DNA of 7,389 nt, taken from the NCBI GenBank assembly GCA_028691155.1, contig JAQUZV010000109.1, positions 1 to 7,389 on the forward strand, given 5' to 3'. The stretch comes from Victivallales bacterium (lineage in GTDB: Bacteria; Verrucomicrobiota; Lentisphaeria; Victivallales; SZUA-371). This document shows, one piece after another, positions 1 through 5,433 of the stretch. The stretch's first letter is position 1; every line of letters begins with the position of its first letter. The notes under the pieces were generated by a model. That model saw nothing but the letters and a program-made list of their open reading frames with translations, did not search any database and was not told where the DNA came from. Position numbers and translations under genes: made by a program.

Positions 1-70
1 AGTCGCCGGAACTTTCGGCGGCCCGAAAGCCGTAATGGCAACCGCCGCAGACAGATGTTCCATGTCCAGC

Positions 71-111
71 GTTTTTCTTAGAAAAATGTTAATTTTTTTT
101 CTTTTTTTTTT
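71..111. other. AT-rich tract, possible DNA unwinding element
   Basis: About 36 of 41 bases are A or T, including T runs of 8 (93-100) and 10 (102-111) separated by one C. It contrasts sharply with the GC-rich surroundings and lies about 75 bases from the DnaA-box-like pair. A role as the strand-opening element of an origin is inferred. The T runs could also serve as part of a terminator for a gene left of the window, although no GC-rich hairpin directly precedes them. Confidence 0.35.
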
Positions 112-187
112 GCCGCTTTGGATTTGCATATTTGCCCGGCCATTGCTATTTTGATTATTGTCACCTGCGGGGGTAGAAACCCGGGGT

Positions 188-207
188 TGTTGATAACTTG
201 TTAATAA
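188..207 (-). promoter_or_regulatory. Two tandem DnaA-box-like sites
   Basis: Read on the minus strand, 196-188 gives TTATCAACA and 207-199 gives TTATTAACA. Against the E. coli consensus TTATCCACA these have one and two mismatches. They are in the same orientation and 11 bases apart start to start, about one helical turn, so two DnaA monomers could sit on the same DNA face. They are likely initiator-binding sites used for replication initiation, dnaA autoregulation or both. The matches are by eye and no background frequency was computed. Confidence 0.45.
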
Positions 208-457
208 GTTTCGGCACAGTTTGCAAAAGTGCGTAAGTGATTAATTTCAGCCTATATTGCAAATACTGACGGGGCCAATTGCCGAGGCAAAAGTATTTTG
301 GCGCGCCACTGCGGGCCAAAAATCAGGTTTCAACCTCAAATTCTACCTCCAGTGTGCTTAACGATGATCCGACGGCACATTCCCCGCAACCGACACGCAG
401 AAGACCGATAAACACGACGCCATTATTCATGGGAGCACTGTCTCCGGGCGCAAAACC

Positions 458-469
458 GTTGTTAACAAC
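458..469. repeat. 12-bp perfect palindrome before dnaA
   Basis: GTTGTTAACAAC is a perfect palindrome ending 30 bases before the dnaA start codon. A palindrome this close to a start could be an operator for a dimeric regulator. It also weakly resembles a DnaA box on each strand (three mismatches). No function can be assigned from sequence alone. Confidence 0.3.
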
Positions 470-486
470 TTGGGAATTTTTTGGGC

Positions 487-492
487 AAGGGA
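487..492 (+). promoter_or_regulatory. Ribosome binding site of dnaA
   Basis: AAGGGA lies 7 bases before the ATG at 500. This is good spacing and decides the start against the upstream in-frame ATG at 470, which lacks such a site and would add ten residues not typical of DnaA. Confidence 0.7.
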
Positions 493-499
493 TATTAAA

Positions 500-1900
500 A
501 TGCTGGAAGGCAATCAGATAACCGTACGGGAAATTTGGCAGGGCGCCACCCGTTATTTAAAGAACAAAATACCGGCGCCGACTTATAATCACTGGTTCCG
601 GCCCATCGTGCCGGTGGCCATGGAAAAAGACACGATCGTACTGGGAGTCTCCGATGACTTCTTTGCCGACTGGCTGAAAGACAATTACGGCGATCTGCTG
701 CAGGACGCCATTCAGGATGCGGCGGGAACCACCCGGGATATCCGTTTCGAATACGGCTATCAGCCCAAGGAAGAAGAAGCCGCCGCAACGGAACCGGCTC
801 AGACAACCAAAACGCCGGCCGCCAAAACCGCGGTCCATCGAATGAGTCCCGGCGAGGAAAAGAACGTCAAACAGTGTACGGCCAATCTGCTGCCGCGTTA
901 TACGCTGGACAAATTCGTCGTGGGAGAAGAAAACCGTTATGCCTATGCGGCGGCCACCACGGCGGCCAAGTCGCCCGGAGCCTACAATCCGCTCTATATT
1001 TACGGCGTCACCGGCATCGGCAAGACCCATTTGATTCAGGGTGTGGCACATGAAATTTTGAAGCGCAATCCCGCCACCCGGGTCCAATACATCACCTGTG
1101 AGGAATTCCTCAACCGTTACGTCGATGCACTGAGCGAACGCAAGCATTCGCAGTTTCGCAACTGGGCGCGGCGCGTCGACGTGCTGCTGGTGGACGATGT
1201 GCACCAACTGGCCAACAAAACCCAGTTGCAGGAAGAATTTTTCAATACTTTCAATGCTTTGTACAACGACAACAAACAGATTATTCTGACTTCCGACAAG
1301 CAACCGTGCGAAATCGTCGGCCTGGAACAGCGGCTGGTTTCCCGTTTCGAATGCGGCGTCACGGTGGAAATTACGCCGCCGTCGTTTGAAACCCGGCTGG
1401 CGATCCTCAAGCAGAAGCAGAACGAACACCTGATCAAGTTGGATGATGACGTGTTGCAGTTCATTGCCCAACGGATCACGGCCAGCATCCGCCGCCTGGA
1501 AGGAGCACTGATGCGGTTGGTGGCCTTCTCTTCGGCCATGGCCAATTGCCCGATCACGGTATCACGCGCCGAAGACCTGCTCCGGAACCTGCTGGAGGAA
1601 GAAACCGCCTCGCGCAAGGTGACCATCGAGAACATCCAGAAAGTGGTGGCGGATTATTTTGAAATCCGCGTCACCGATATTCTGTCCGACAAGCGGCCGC
1701 GGAACATTGCCGAACCGCGCATGGTGGCCATGTACCTCAGCCGCAAGATGACCGATCGCTCCTACCCGGAAATCGGCGATGCGTTCGGGAAAAATCATGC
1801 CACCATCATGCATGCGGAAAAGAAGGTTATTGCCCGCAGCAAGGCCGACGAATCGTTCCGGATGGCGCTTTCCGCCATTCAGCGGCAATTGCAGAACTGA
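500..1900 (+). CDS. dnaA: Chromosomal replication initiator protein DnaA
   Basis: DnaA is the AAA+ ATPase that binds DnaA boxes at oriC, opens the duplex and helps load the replicative helicase. The product is 466 aa, almost exactly E. coli DnaA length. Residues 1-85 form domain I, about 86-125 a short Ala/Thr/Glu-rich linker, 130-345 the AAA+ domain and about 372-466 the DNA-binding domain. Visible motifs are Walker A GVTGIGKTHL (169-178), Walker B VLLVDDVHQL (228-237), sensor 1 around ILTSD (262-266), the arginine-finger box GLEQRLVSRF (274-283) and sensor 2 RRLEGAL (331-337). The DNA-binding part has KRPRNIAEPR (398-407) and the helix-turn-helix signature FGKNHATIMHA (429-439). The usual form of that signature is FGGRDHTTVxHA, so it is one residue shorter with Arg-Asp replaced by Lys-Asn. 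The start at 500 is chosen for its ribosome binding site. dnaN does not follow; a 318-base gap and queD do. Identity is secure. Confidence 0.97.
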   Translation: MLEGNQITVREIWQGATRYLKNKIPAPTYNHWFRPIVPVAMEKDTIVLGVSDDFFADWLKDNYGDLLQDAIQDAAGTTRDIRFEYGYQPKEEEAAATEPAQTTKTPAAKTAVHRMSPGEEKNVKQCTANLLPRYTLDKFVVGEENRYAYAAATTAAKSPGAYNPLYIYGVTGIGKTHLIQGVAHEILKRNPATRVQYITCEEFLNRYVDALSERKHSQFRNWARRVDVLLVDDVHQLANKTQLQEEFFNTFNALYNDNKQIILTSDKQPCEIVGLEQRLVSRFECGVTVEITPPSFETRLAILKQKQNEHLIKLDDDVLQFIAQRITASIRRLEGALMRLVAFSSAMANCPITVSRAEDLLRNLLEEETASRKVTIENIQKVVADYFEIRVTDILSDKRPRNIAEPRMVAMYLSRKMTDRSYPEIGDAFGKNHATIMHAEKKVIARSKADESFRMALSAIQRQLQN

Positions 1901-2218
1901 CCCGTAAAGTCAGCGGCATCGCGTCCCTGGGCTCCTCCGGCAACCGCTTCGTGGAACCATCTTTATCATCCTGCCGGAAAATCGGATAGGAGGACAGACG
2001 ATCCCGATTCATTTGGTCCGACGCCCGCTTTGGGGCGGAAAAAAGGGAAACCGGGATGGATACCATTGAAGCACGGCCGATATGGCGACTCTCGAAGCCC
2101 CGGAACCACGGTTATTTTAGGGCAAAACCGCGGCGGCAAGTTGTAATTTTCCCGCTTTGCCGTAAAGTTACACTGCATCGTGACAACAGTAAAAAGAACC
2201 ATGGAGCGGCAAAAGATT
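1901..2218 (+). other. Non-coding spacer and possible structured leader of the que operon
   Basis: No recognised gene lies in these 318 bases. Possible RNA stems are: CTCCT (1932-1936) with AGGAG (1988-1992) enclosing CCGGCA (1937-1942) with TGCCGG (1972-1977) and a small CCGC/GTGG hairpin; CGCCC/GGGCG (2022-2026/2033-2037); CCGGG/CCCGG (2051-2055/2099-2103) enclosing ATGG/CCAT; and CGGCAA/TTGCCG (2134-2139/2157-2162), which competes with GGCAAA (2121-2126) for the same partner. A perfect Shine-Dalgarno-like AGGAGG at 1988-1993 has no start codon at a usable distance. Queuosine genes are often controlled by preQ1 riboswitches, but I could not match the short preQ1-I, preQ1-II or other well-known consensus patterns. 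No hairpin followed by a U run is seen after dnaA, so read-through into queD is possible. Confidence 0.35.
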
Positions 2219-2226
2219 ATGTTTGA
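2056..2226 (+). CDS. Possible small basic protein or leader peptide (56 aa), uncertain
   Basis: An ATG at 2056 follows an AAGGGA ribosome-binding-like site with 7-base spacing and opens a 56-codon frame that ends eight bases inside queD, at the TGA at 2224-2226. The peptide begins MDTIEARPIWRLSKPRNHGY and is rich in Arg and Lys. It has no recognisable domain, signal peptide or membrane segment. Overlap with the queD start would allow translational coupling. Against it, the same bases form several potential RNA stems, codon use is not clearly like that of neighbouring genes, and a frame of this length can arise by chance. I judge it more likely non-coding leader than a gene. Confidence 0.2.
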   Translation: MDTIEARPIWRLSKPRNHGYFRAKPRRQVVIFPLCRKVTLHRDNSKKNHGAAKDYV

Positions 2227-2602
2227 AGTAGATATCCGCAGAGAATTTTCGGCGGCGCACTGTTTGCGCGGCTATCGGGGCAATTGTTCCCGTCTGCACG
2301 GACACAATTGGGAAGTACAGGCCTTTGTGCGGGCGGAAGAACTCGACGCCATCGGCATCGCGGTGGATTTCCGCCGCCTGAAGGACGAACTGGAAAAAAT
2401 TCTGGCGGAGTTCGATCACACCAACATTTCCGAATTATCGTATTTTGCCGCCAGCAATCCGACCAGTGAACTGATTGCCAAGACTATTTTTGAAAAACTC
2501 GCAGCAGCCCTCGACGACGGCCGCGTCAAAGTCGACCGGGTCCGGGTATGCGAATCGCCCTCTTCCGGCGCCACATACTTTGGAGCGCAAAAACGGTCAT
2601 GA
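2219..2602 (+). CDS. queD: 6-carboxy-5,6,7,8-tetrahydropterin synthase QueD
   Basis: QueD converts 7,8-dihydroneopterin triphosphate to 6-carboxytetrahydropterin, the first committed step of the preQ0/queuosine pathway, in the cytoplasm. The 127-aa product has the full pterin-synthase pattern. The three zinc histidines are H14 (in FSAAH), H27 and H29 (in LHGHNW). The catalytic cysteine is C23 in the GNCSRLHGHNW segment. The catalytic Asp-His pair is D66-H67 (FDHTN), and the pterin-anchoring glutamate is E112 in CES. Length is normal for the family. The ATG at 2219 gives the typical short N-terminus. In-frame starts at 2201 (ATG) and 2180 (GTG) are possible, and a GGAG at 2203-2206 lies rather far (12 bases) from 2219. 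Its stop overlaps the queE start as ATGA, so translation of the two is probably coupled. The Cys and zinc ligands make QueD much more likely than the eukaryotic-type PTPS activity. Confidence 0.93.
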   Translation: MFEVDIRREFSAAHCLRGYRGNCSRLHGHNWEVQAFVRAEELDAIGIAVDFRRLKDELEKILAEFDHTNISELSYFAASNPTSELIAKTIFEKLAAALDDGRVKVDRVRVCESPSSGATYFGAQKRS

Positions 2603-3264
2603 CCGAAACCTCAACCCTGCGGGTCACGGAAAAATTTCTCAGCATTCAGGGGGAATCCACCCATGCCGGACGGTTATGCTATTTTATCCGCCTGTCCGGA
2701 TGCAACCTGCGCTGCCGCTATTGCGATACGCTCTATGCGCAGTCGTTTACCTCCGGCAGCGAAGAAACGATAACCTCGCTGGTCGCCGGAGCGCGCGCTT
2801 CCGGCGTGAATCTGGTGGAAATTACCGGCGGGGAACCCCTGGCCCAGGGCCCGGCGGCAGCACAACTCTGCCGGGAACTGCTGGCGGCCGGATTCGAAGT
2901 GTTGGTGGAAACCAACGGCTCCGCCGACATCGGAATACTGCCGCCGGGAACCATCCGCATTCTGGACTGCAAAACACCGTCCAGCGGGGAAGCGGAGCAG
3001 ATGAATTTCGACAACTACGAACAGTTGACCCCGCGTGATGAAATAAAATTTGTCTTGAGCAACCGGCAGGACTACGATTATGCGCGGGACATCATCCGCC
3101 GCTACCGGTTGGAAGAAAAGACGCCCCATTTGATTTTCAGTCCGGTCTGGCCGGCACTGCCGCCGCGACAACTGGCGGCATGGCTGATCGCCGACCGGCC
3201 GCCGGTGCGGATGCAGCTGCAACTGCACAAATATATCTGGGGTCCGGAGCAACAAGGAGTATAA
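2599..3264 (+). CDS. queE: 7-carboxy-7-deazaguanine synthase QueE (radical SAM)
   Basis: QueE uses S-adenosylmethionine and a [4Fe-4S] cluster to contract the ring of 6-carboxytetrahydropterin, giving 7-carboxy-7-deazaguanine, the second step after QueD. The 221-aa product has the radical-SAM cluster motif CNLRCRYC (C35, C39, C42) followed by D43. It also has the family landmarks SIQGES (15-20), ITGGEPL (75-81, the SAM-binding GGE motif), VETNGS (103-108), DCKTPSSG (123-130) and the C-terminal QLHKYIW (208-214). Length is typical. The start at 2599 overlaps the queD stop by four bases; an in-frame ATG at 2548 lies inside queD and would add 17 atypical residues. queC starts 6 bases after the stop, so queD, queE and queC form one transcription unit. 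Confidence 0.93.
   Translation: MTETSTLRVTEKFLSIQGESTHAGRLCYFIRLSGCNLRCRYCDTLYAQSFTSGSEETITSLVAGARASGVNLVEITGGEPLAQGPAAAQLCRELLAAGFEVLVETNGSADIGILPPGTIRILDCKTPSSGEAEQMNFDNYEQLTPRDEIKFVLSNRQDYDYARDIIRRYRLEEKTPHLIFSPVWPALPPRQLAAWLIADRPPVRMQLQLHKYIWGPEQQGV
3254..3260 (+). promoter_or_regulatory. Ribosome binding site of queC
   Basis: AAGGAGT overlaps the last codons of queE and lies about 10 bases before the queC ATG at 3271. It is the strongest ribosome-binding match that is followed by a start in the que operon. Confidence 0.6.
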
Positions 3265-3270
3265 GAGACC

Positions 3271-3954
3271 ATGATTCAACCGAAAGCTGTCGTACTACTG
3301 AGCGGCGGACTGGATTCCGCCACCTGTCTGGCCATTGCCCGTCAGGAAGGGTTTGCCTGTTATGCCTTGAGTTTTGCCTACGGCCAGCGCCATCGGGTTG
3401 AACTGGAATGCGCCCGCCGAATTGCCGAAGCCGCCGCGGTGGCCCGCCATGTGGTGATCAACATCGACCTGCGGCAATGGGGCGGCTCGGCGCTGACCGA
3501 CGACATTCCCGTTCCGGAAGGCGGCGCCGGCACCGGAATCCCGGTCACTTATGTCCCCGCCCGCAATACGATCTTTCTCTCTTTTGCCACCGGCTGGGCG
3601 GAAGTGCTGGGCGCCCGCGATATCTTTATCGGGGTCAACTCGCTGGACTATTCCGGCTATCCGGACTGCCGTCCCGAATTCATCAAGGCCTTCGCCGAAT
3701 GCGCCCGGCTGGGCACCAAAGCCGTCGACGAGGGCTGGCATTTCAATATTCATGCCCCGCTGCAATACCTGAAAAAAGCCGACATTATCCGCCGCGGCCT
3801 CGAACTCGGCGTGGATTACCGCCTGACCCACAGTTGCTACAATCCCGCCCCGGACGGCCGGGCCTGCGGCCATTGCGACAGTTGCCTGTTGCGCCATCAG
3901 GGTTTTGTCGACGCCGGAGTTCCCGACCCAACCCCTTACACCGACGCACCGTGA
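3271..3954 (+). CDS. queC: 7-cyano-7-deazaguanine synthase QueC
   Basis: QueC makes preQ0 from 7-carboxy-7-deazaguanine, ammonia and ATP, completing the QueD-QueE-QueC route. The product then needs reduction and insertion into tRNA by enzymes not in this window. The 227-aa product starts with the N-type ATP pyrophosphatase PP-loop SGGLDS (11-16). It has the family segments YVPARNTIFLSFA (94-106), DYSGYPDCRPEF (126-137) and HAPL (161-164). Near the C-terminus lies the four-cysteine zinc site C189, C199, C202 and C205 (SCY plus ACGHCDSC). All key residues are present and the length is normal. It follows queE by 6 bases and ends the operon. The next gene, ftsZ, points towards it. A 275-codon antisense frame across this gene is only a shadow. 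Confidence 0.95.
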   Translation: MIQPKAVVLLSGGLDSATCLAIARQEGFACYALSFAYGQRHRVELECARRIAEAAAVARHVVINIDLRQWGGSALTDDIPVPEGGAGTGIPVTYVPARNTIFLSFATGWAEVLGARDIFIGVNSLDYSGYPDCRPEFIKAFAECARLGTKAVDEGWHFNIHAPLQYLKKADIIRRGLELGVDYRLTHSCYNPAPDGRACGHCDSCLLRHQGFVDAGVPDPTPYTDAP

Positions 3955-4168
3955 AGAGAAAGATCGCGGGAAACAACCCCCGCCGGGATAATGGTGTTGC
4001 CACCGGTCTATGCCCGAGATAAGGCAGGCGGGAAAATTCGACACCCCCAATCGGGACAACGCCGATAACCGGCGCCAGGAGTTTTCCTGCCTTTCATCCG
4101 ATCCGATTATCCCCCCGGTCATCTGGCCTCATGCCGCCGCCGGGAAAGGAAAGAAGATCCGGACGTTA
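3955..4168. other. Convergent spacer between queC and ftsZ
   Basis: These 214 bases lie between the 3' ends of two converging genes and hold no supportable gene. Several inverted repeats are visible: GGTG/CACC at 3993-3996/4001-4004, a large nested repeat at 4021-4093, and CCCGG/CCGGG at 4114-4118/4140-4144. None is followed by a long T run on either strand, so a classical intrinsic terminator cannot be confirmed. The structure may still stop or stabilise transcripts from both sides. Confidence 0.4.
4021..4093. repeat. Nested inverted repeat, possible bidirectional terminator
   Basis: AAGGCAGG (4021-4028) is the exact reverse complement of CCTGCCTT (4086-4093). Just inside, AAAA (4033-4036) can pair with TTTT (4082-4085) across a 4-base bulge. 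The loop holds a second hairpin, CGCCG/CGGCG (4060-4064/4070-4074). Its position between converging genes suggests transcript termination or 3'-end protection, but T runs are short on both strands, so this is an inference. Confidence 0.35.
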
Positions 4169-5374
4169 TCAGTCACCCTTGTCGATGCCGATCATCTTAC
4201 GTTGGAAAGTCGGAATATCCAGATCTTCGCCGTTGTAAATAAAGGGCGTGCTGTTGACGAAGATGCCTTTGGAAATGTTCTGCAGCGGCAGTTCCGCCTG
4301 TTCGAACAAATCGTCGCTGAAATTCTCGCTCCGATCACTGACCGGGGCCGGAACGGGCCGGGAAAAGGGTTTTTCCACCGGGACTTCCGGCGGCGGCGTA
4401 TCGGCCTTGTCGTAACGGACGGCAATTGCCGTCATCTGAATGGTATCGGCATAGGATTCGTCGGTATTGACCCCGACGATCACCCGCGCCGTAGGGGGGA
4501 TGAAACTCTCCGCCACTTCCATGGCTTTTTTCATCTCACTGAGCTGCATATCACTGCCGCCGGTCATAATCAGAATCACGGCGCTGGCGTTTTTCAACTG
4601 ATCGACGCCCCCCATCAACGGCGACTGCAACATCCGCTCCAGCGCAATATGACACCGGTTGAGACCGTCGGCGGCAAGCGCCGTTCCGATACCGAAACAA
4701 CAGACGCTCCGGCGGCGGTGCAGCACCGAGCGCAGACTGGAAAAATCGGCGGAAAGCAAGGTCCGGCAACGGAAAATCTCCGTGATCGCCAGAATGGTCC
4801 GCGCCATCTCGATATCCGCCCGGAGAAACGCCTCATCGGCCGGAACATTGGCGTCGAGCGCCGAAAACAATAAATCATTCGGCAAACACATCAGCACATC
4901 GGCCGTCGGCAACAGCTCTTTGACCCCGTCCTCGGCAATCCGCAGTTTACTGTGTCCCTCGAAAGAAAACGGCAGCGTCATCATATAGACCGCCGGCAGA
5001 TTGCGGTCGGAAGCCACGCTGGCAATAATCGGCACCCCGCCGGTTGCGGTTCCCCCGCCGAACCCGCCGGTCACAATCAACATGGTGCTGTCCTGCAGCA
5101 ATTCCCCGAGACGGTTGCGTTCGCGGGCCAGCGAACGTTGCCCCTTGATGACATCGCCGCCGCAACCGGCGCCGTTGCGCCAGCCGGAATCCGCCAGAAT
5201 CGTTTCCGCCACCGCACAACTGTCGAGCGAATCGCGGTCGGTGTCGATCGCCACCAGATGAAGCCGGGTTGCGGCTTTGAGACGCGTCAGGGTATCAAGA
5301 ATTCTGACCCCCGACTTACCGACGCCGATCACCGTGATTTTTTCTTTGGGTTGCCCTTCCATATCTTTCGTCAC
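4169..5374 (-). CDS. ftsZ: Divergent cell division protein FtsZ
   Basis: FtsZ is the tubulin-like GTPase that forms the division ring. The 401-aa product has an N-terminal GTPase fold (about 12-320), a Pro-rich linker (about 322-380) and the C-terminal FtsA/ZipA-binding peptide DLDIPTFQRK (384-393), which is close to the usual DIPxFLR form. Conserved: the tubulin signature GGGTATG (106-112, one Gly to Ala), PFSFEG (135-140), LPNDLL (164-169), and F183 and D187 at guanine-contact positions. Altered: the T1 loop is GVGKSGVR (17-24) instead of GVGGGGxN, and the T7 loop is SADFSS (208-213) where the family has NxDFAD, so the second catalytic Asp (E. coli D212) is Ser and the Asn is Ser. The start is the GTG at 5374; the ATG at 5362 (397 aa) is an alternative, and neither has a well-spaced ribosome binding site. 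It lies 59 bases after ftsA, the classic order. An FtsZ-like paralogue is possible, but the FtsA context and the tail favour a division role. Confidence 0.85.
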   Translation of the reverse strand: MTKDMEGQPKEKITVIGVGKSGVRILDTLTRLKAATRLHLVAIDTDRDSLDSCAVAETILADSGWRNGAGCGGDVIKGQRSLARERNRLGELLQDSTMLIVTGGFGGGTATGGVPIIASVASDRNLPAVYMMTLPFSFEGHSKLRIAEDGVKELLPTADVLMCLPNDLLFSALDANVPADEAFLRADIEMARTILAITEIFRCRTLLSADFSSLRSVLHRRRSVCCFGIGTALAADGLNRCHIALERMLQSPLMGGVDQLKNASAVILIMTGGSDMQLSEMKKAMEVAESFIPPTARVIVGVNTDESYADTIQMTAIAVRYDKADTPPPEVPVEKPFSRPVPAPVSDRSENFSDDLFEQAELPLQNISKGIFVNSTPFIYNGEDLDIPTFQRKMIGIDKGD

Positions 5375-5433
5375 AATCCTGATCTTGAATCCCGTTATAA
5401 ATTTGCCCCTGTTGCCATCCGCACGCCGAAGAA

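Larger units (their letters stand above)
1..499. other. Region upstream of dnaA, candidate replication origin (oriC)
   Basis: No convincing gene is visible in these 499 bases. Seen directly: a perfect 7-bp hairpin (12-18 with 23-29, extended by 7-9/30-32), an AT-rich tract at 71-111, two tandem DnaA-box-like 9-mers at 188-196 and 199-207, and a 12-bp palindrome at 458-469 shortly before dnaA. An AT-rich unwinding tract beside DnaA boxes next to dnaA is the usual architecture of a bacterial origin, so oriC function is inferred. The boxes are imperfect and only two were found, so this may be only the dnaA promoter and autoregulatory region. Bases 1-63 are open on the minus strand from an ATG at 63 and could be the start of a divergent gene, but plus-strand frames are equally open there, so I do not call it. 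Confidence 0.5.

Noticed and set aside
1..63. Possible divergent gene starting at 63 on the minus strand (MEHLSAAVAITAFGPPKVP...)
   Set aside because: Only 21 codons are visible, plus-strand frames are also open here, and the ribosome binding site is poor; it cannot be decided from this window.
279..521. 80-codon plus-strand frame upstream of dnaA
   Set aside because: It overlaps the dnaA start, shows no domain, and lies in the low-complexity regulatory region; nothing supports translation.
557..1471. 304-codon minus-strand frame inside dnaA
   Set aside because: It is fully antisense to a clearly conserved DnaA and has a Phe/Gly/Arg-rich composition typical of an antisense shadow.
1931..1977. 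SAM-I riboswitch-like words (GGCAACC ... GTGGAACC)
   Set aside because: The surrounding helices, kink-turn sequence and terminator of SAM-I are absent, so the similarity is too short.
2022..2037. CGCCC/GGGCG hairpin as the dnaA terminator
   Set aside because: It is followed by A residues and not by T residues on the plus strand, so it does not fit an intrinsic terminator.
2160..2200. preQ1-I riboswitch before queD (A-rich tail AGTAAAAAGAACC)
   Set aside because: The required short GC stem and C-rich loop pairing with the A-rich tail could not be laid out; only a weak interrupted stem is present.
4010..4873. 287-codon plus-strand frame over ftsZ
   Set aside because: It is antisense to ftsZ, His/Arg/Asn-rich, with no recognisable motif.
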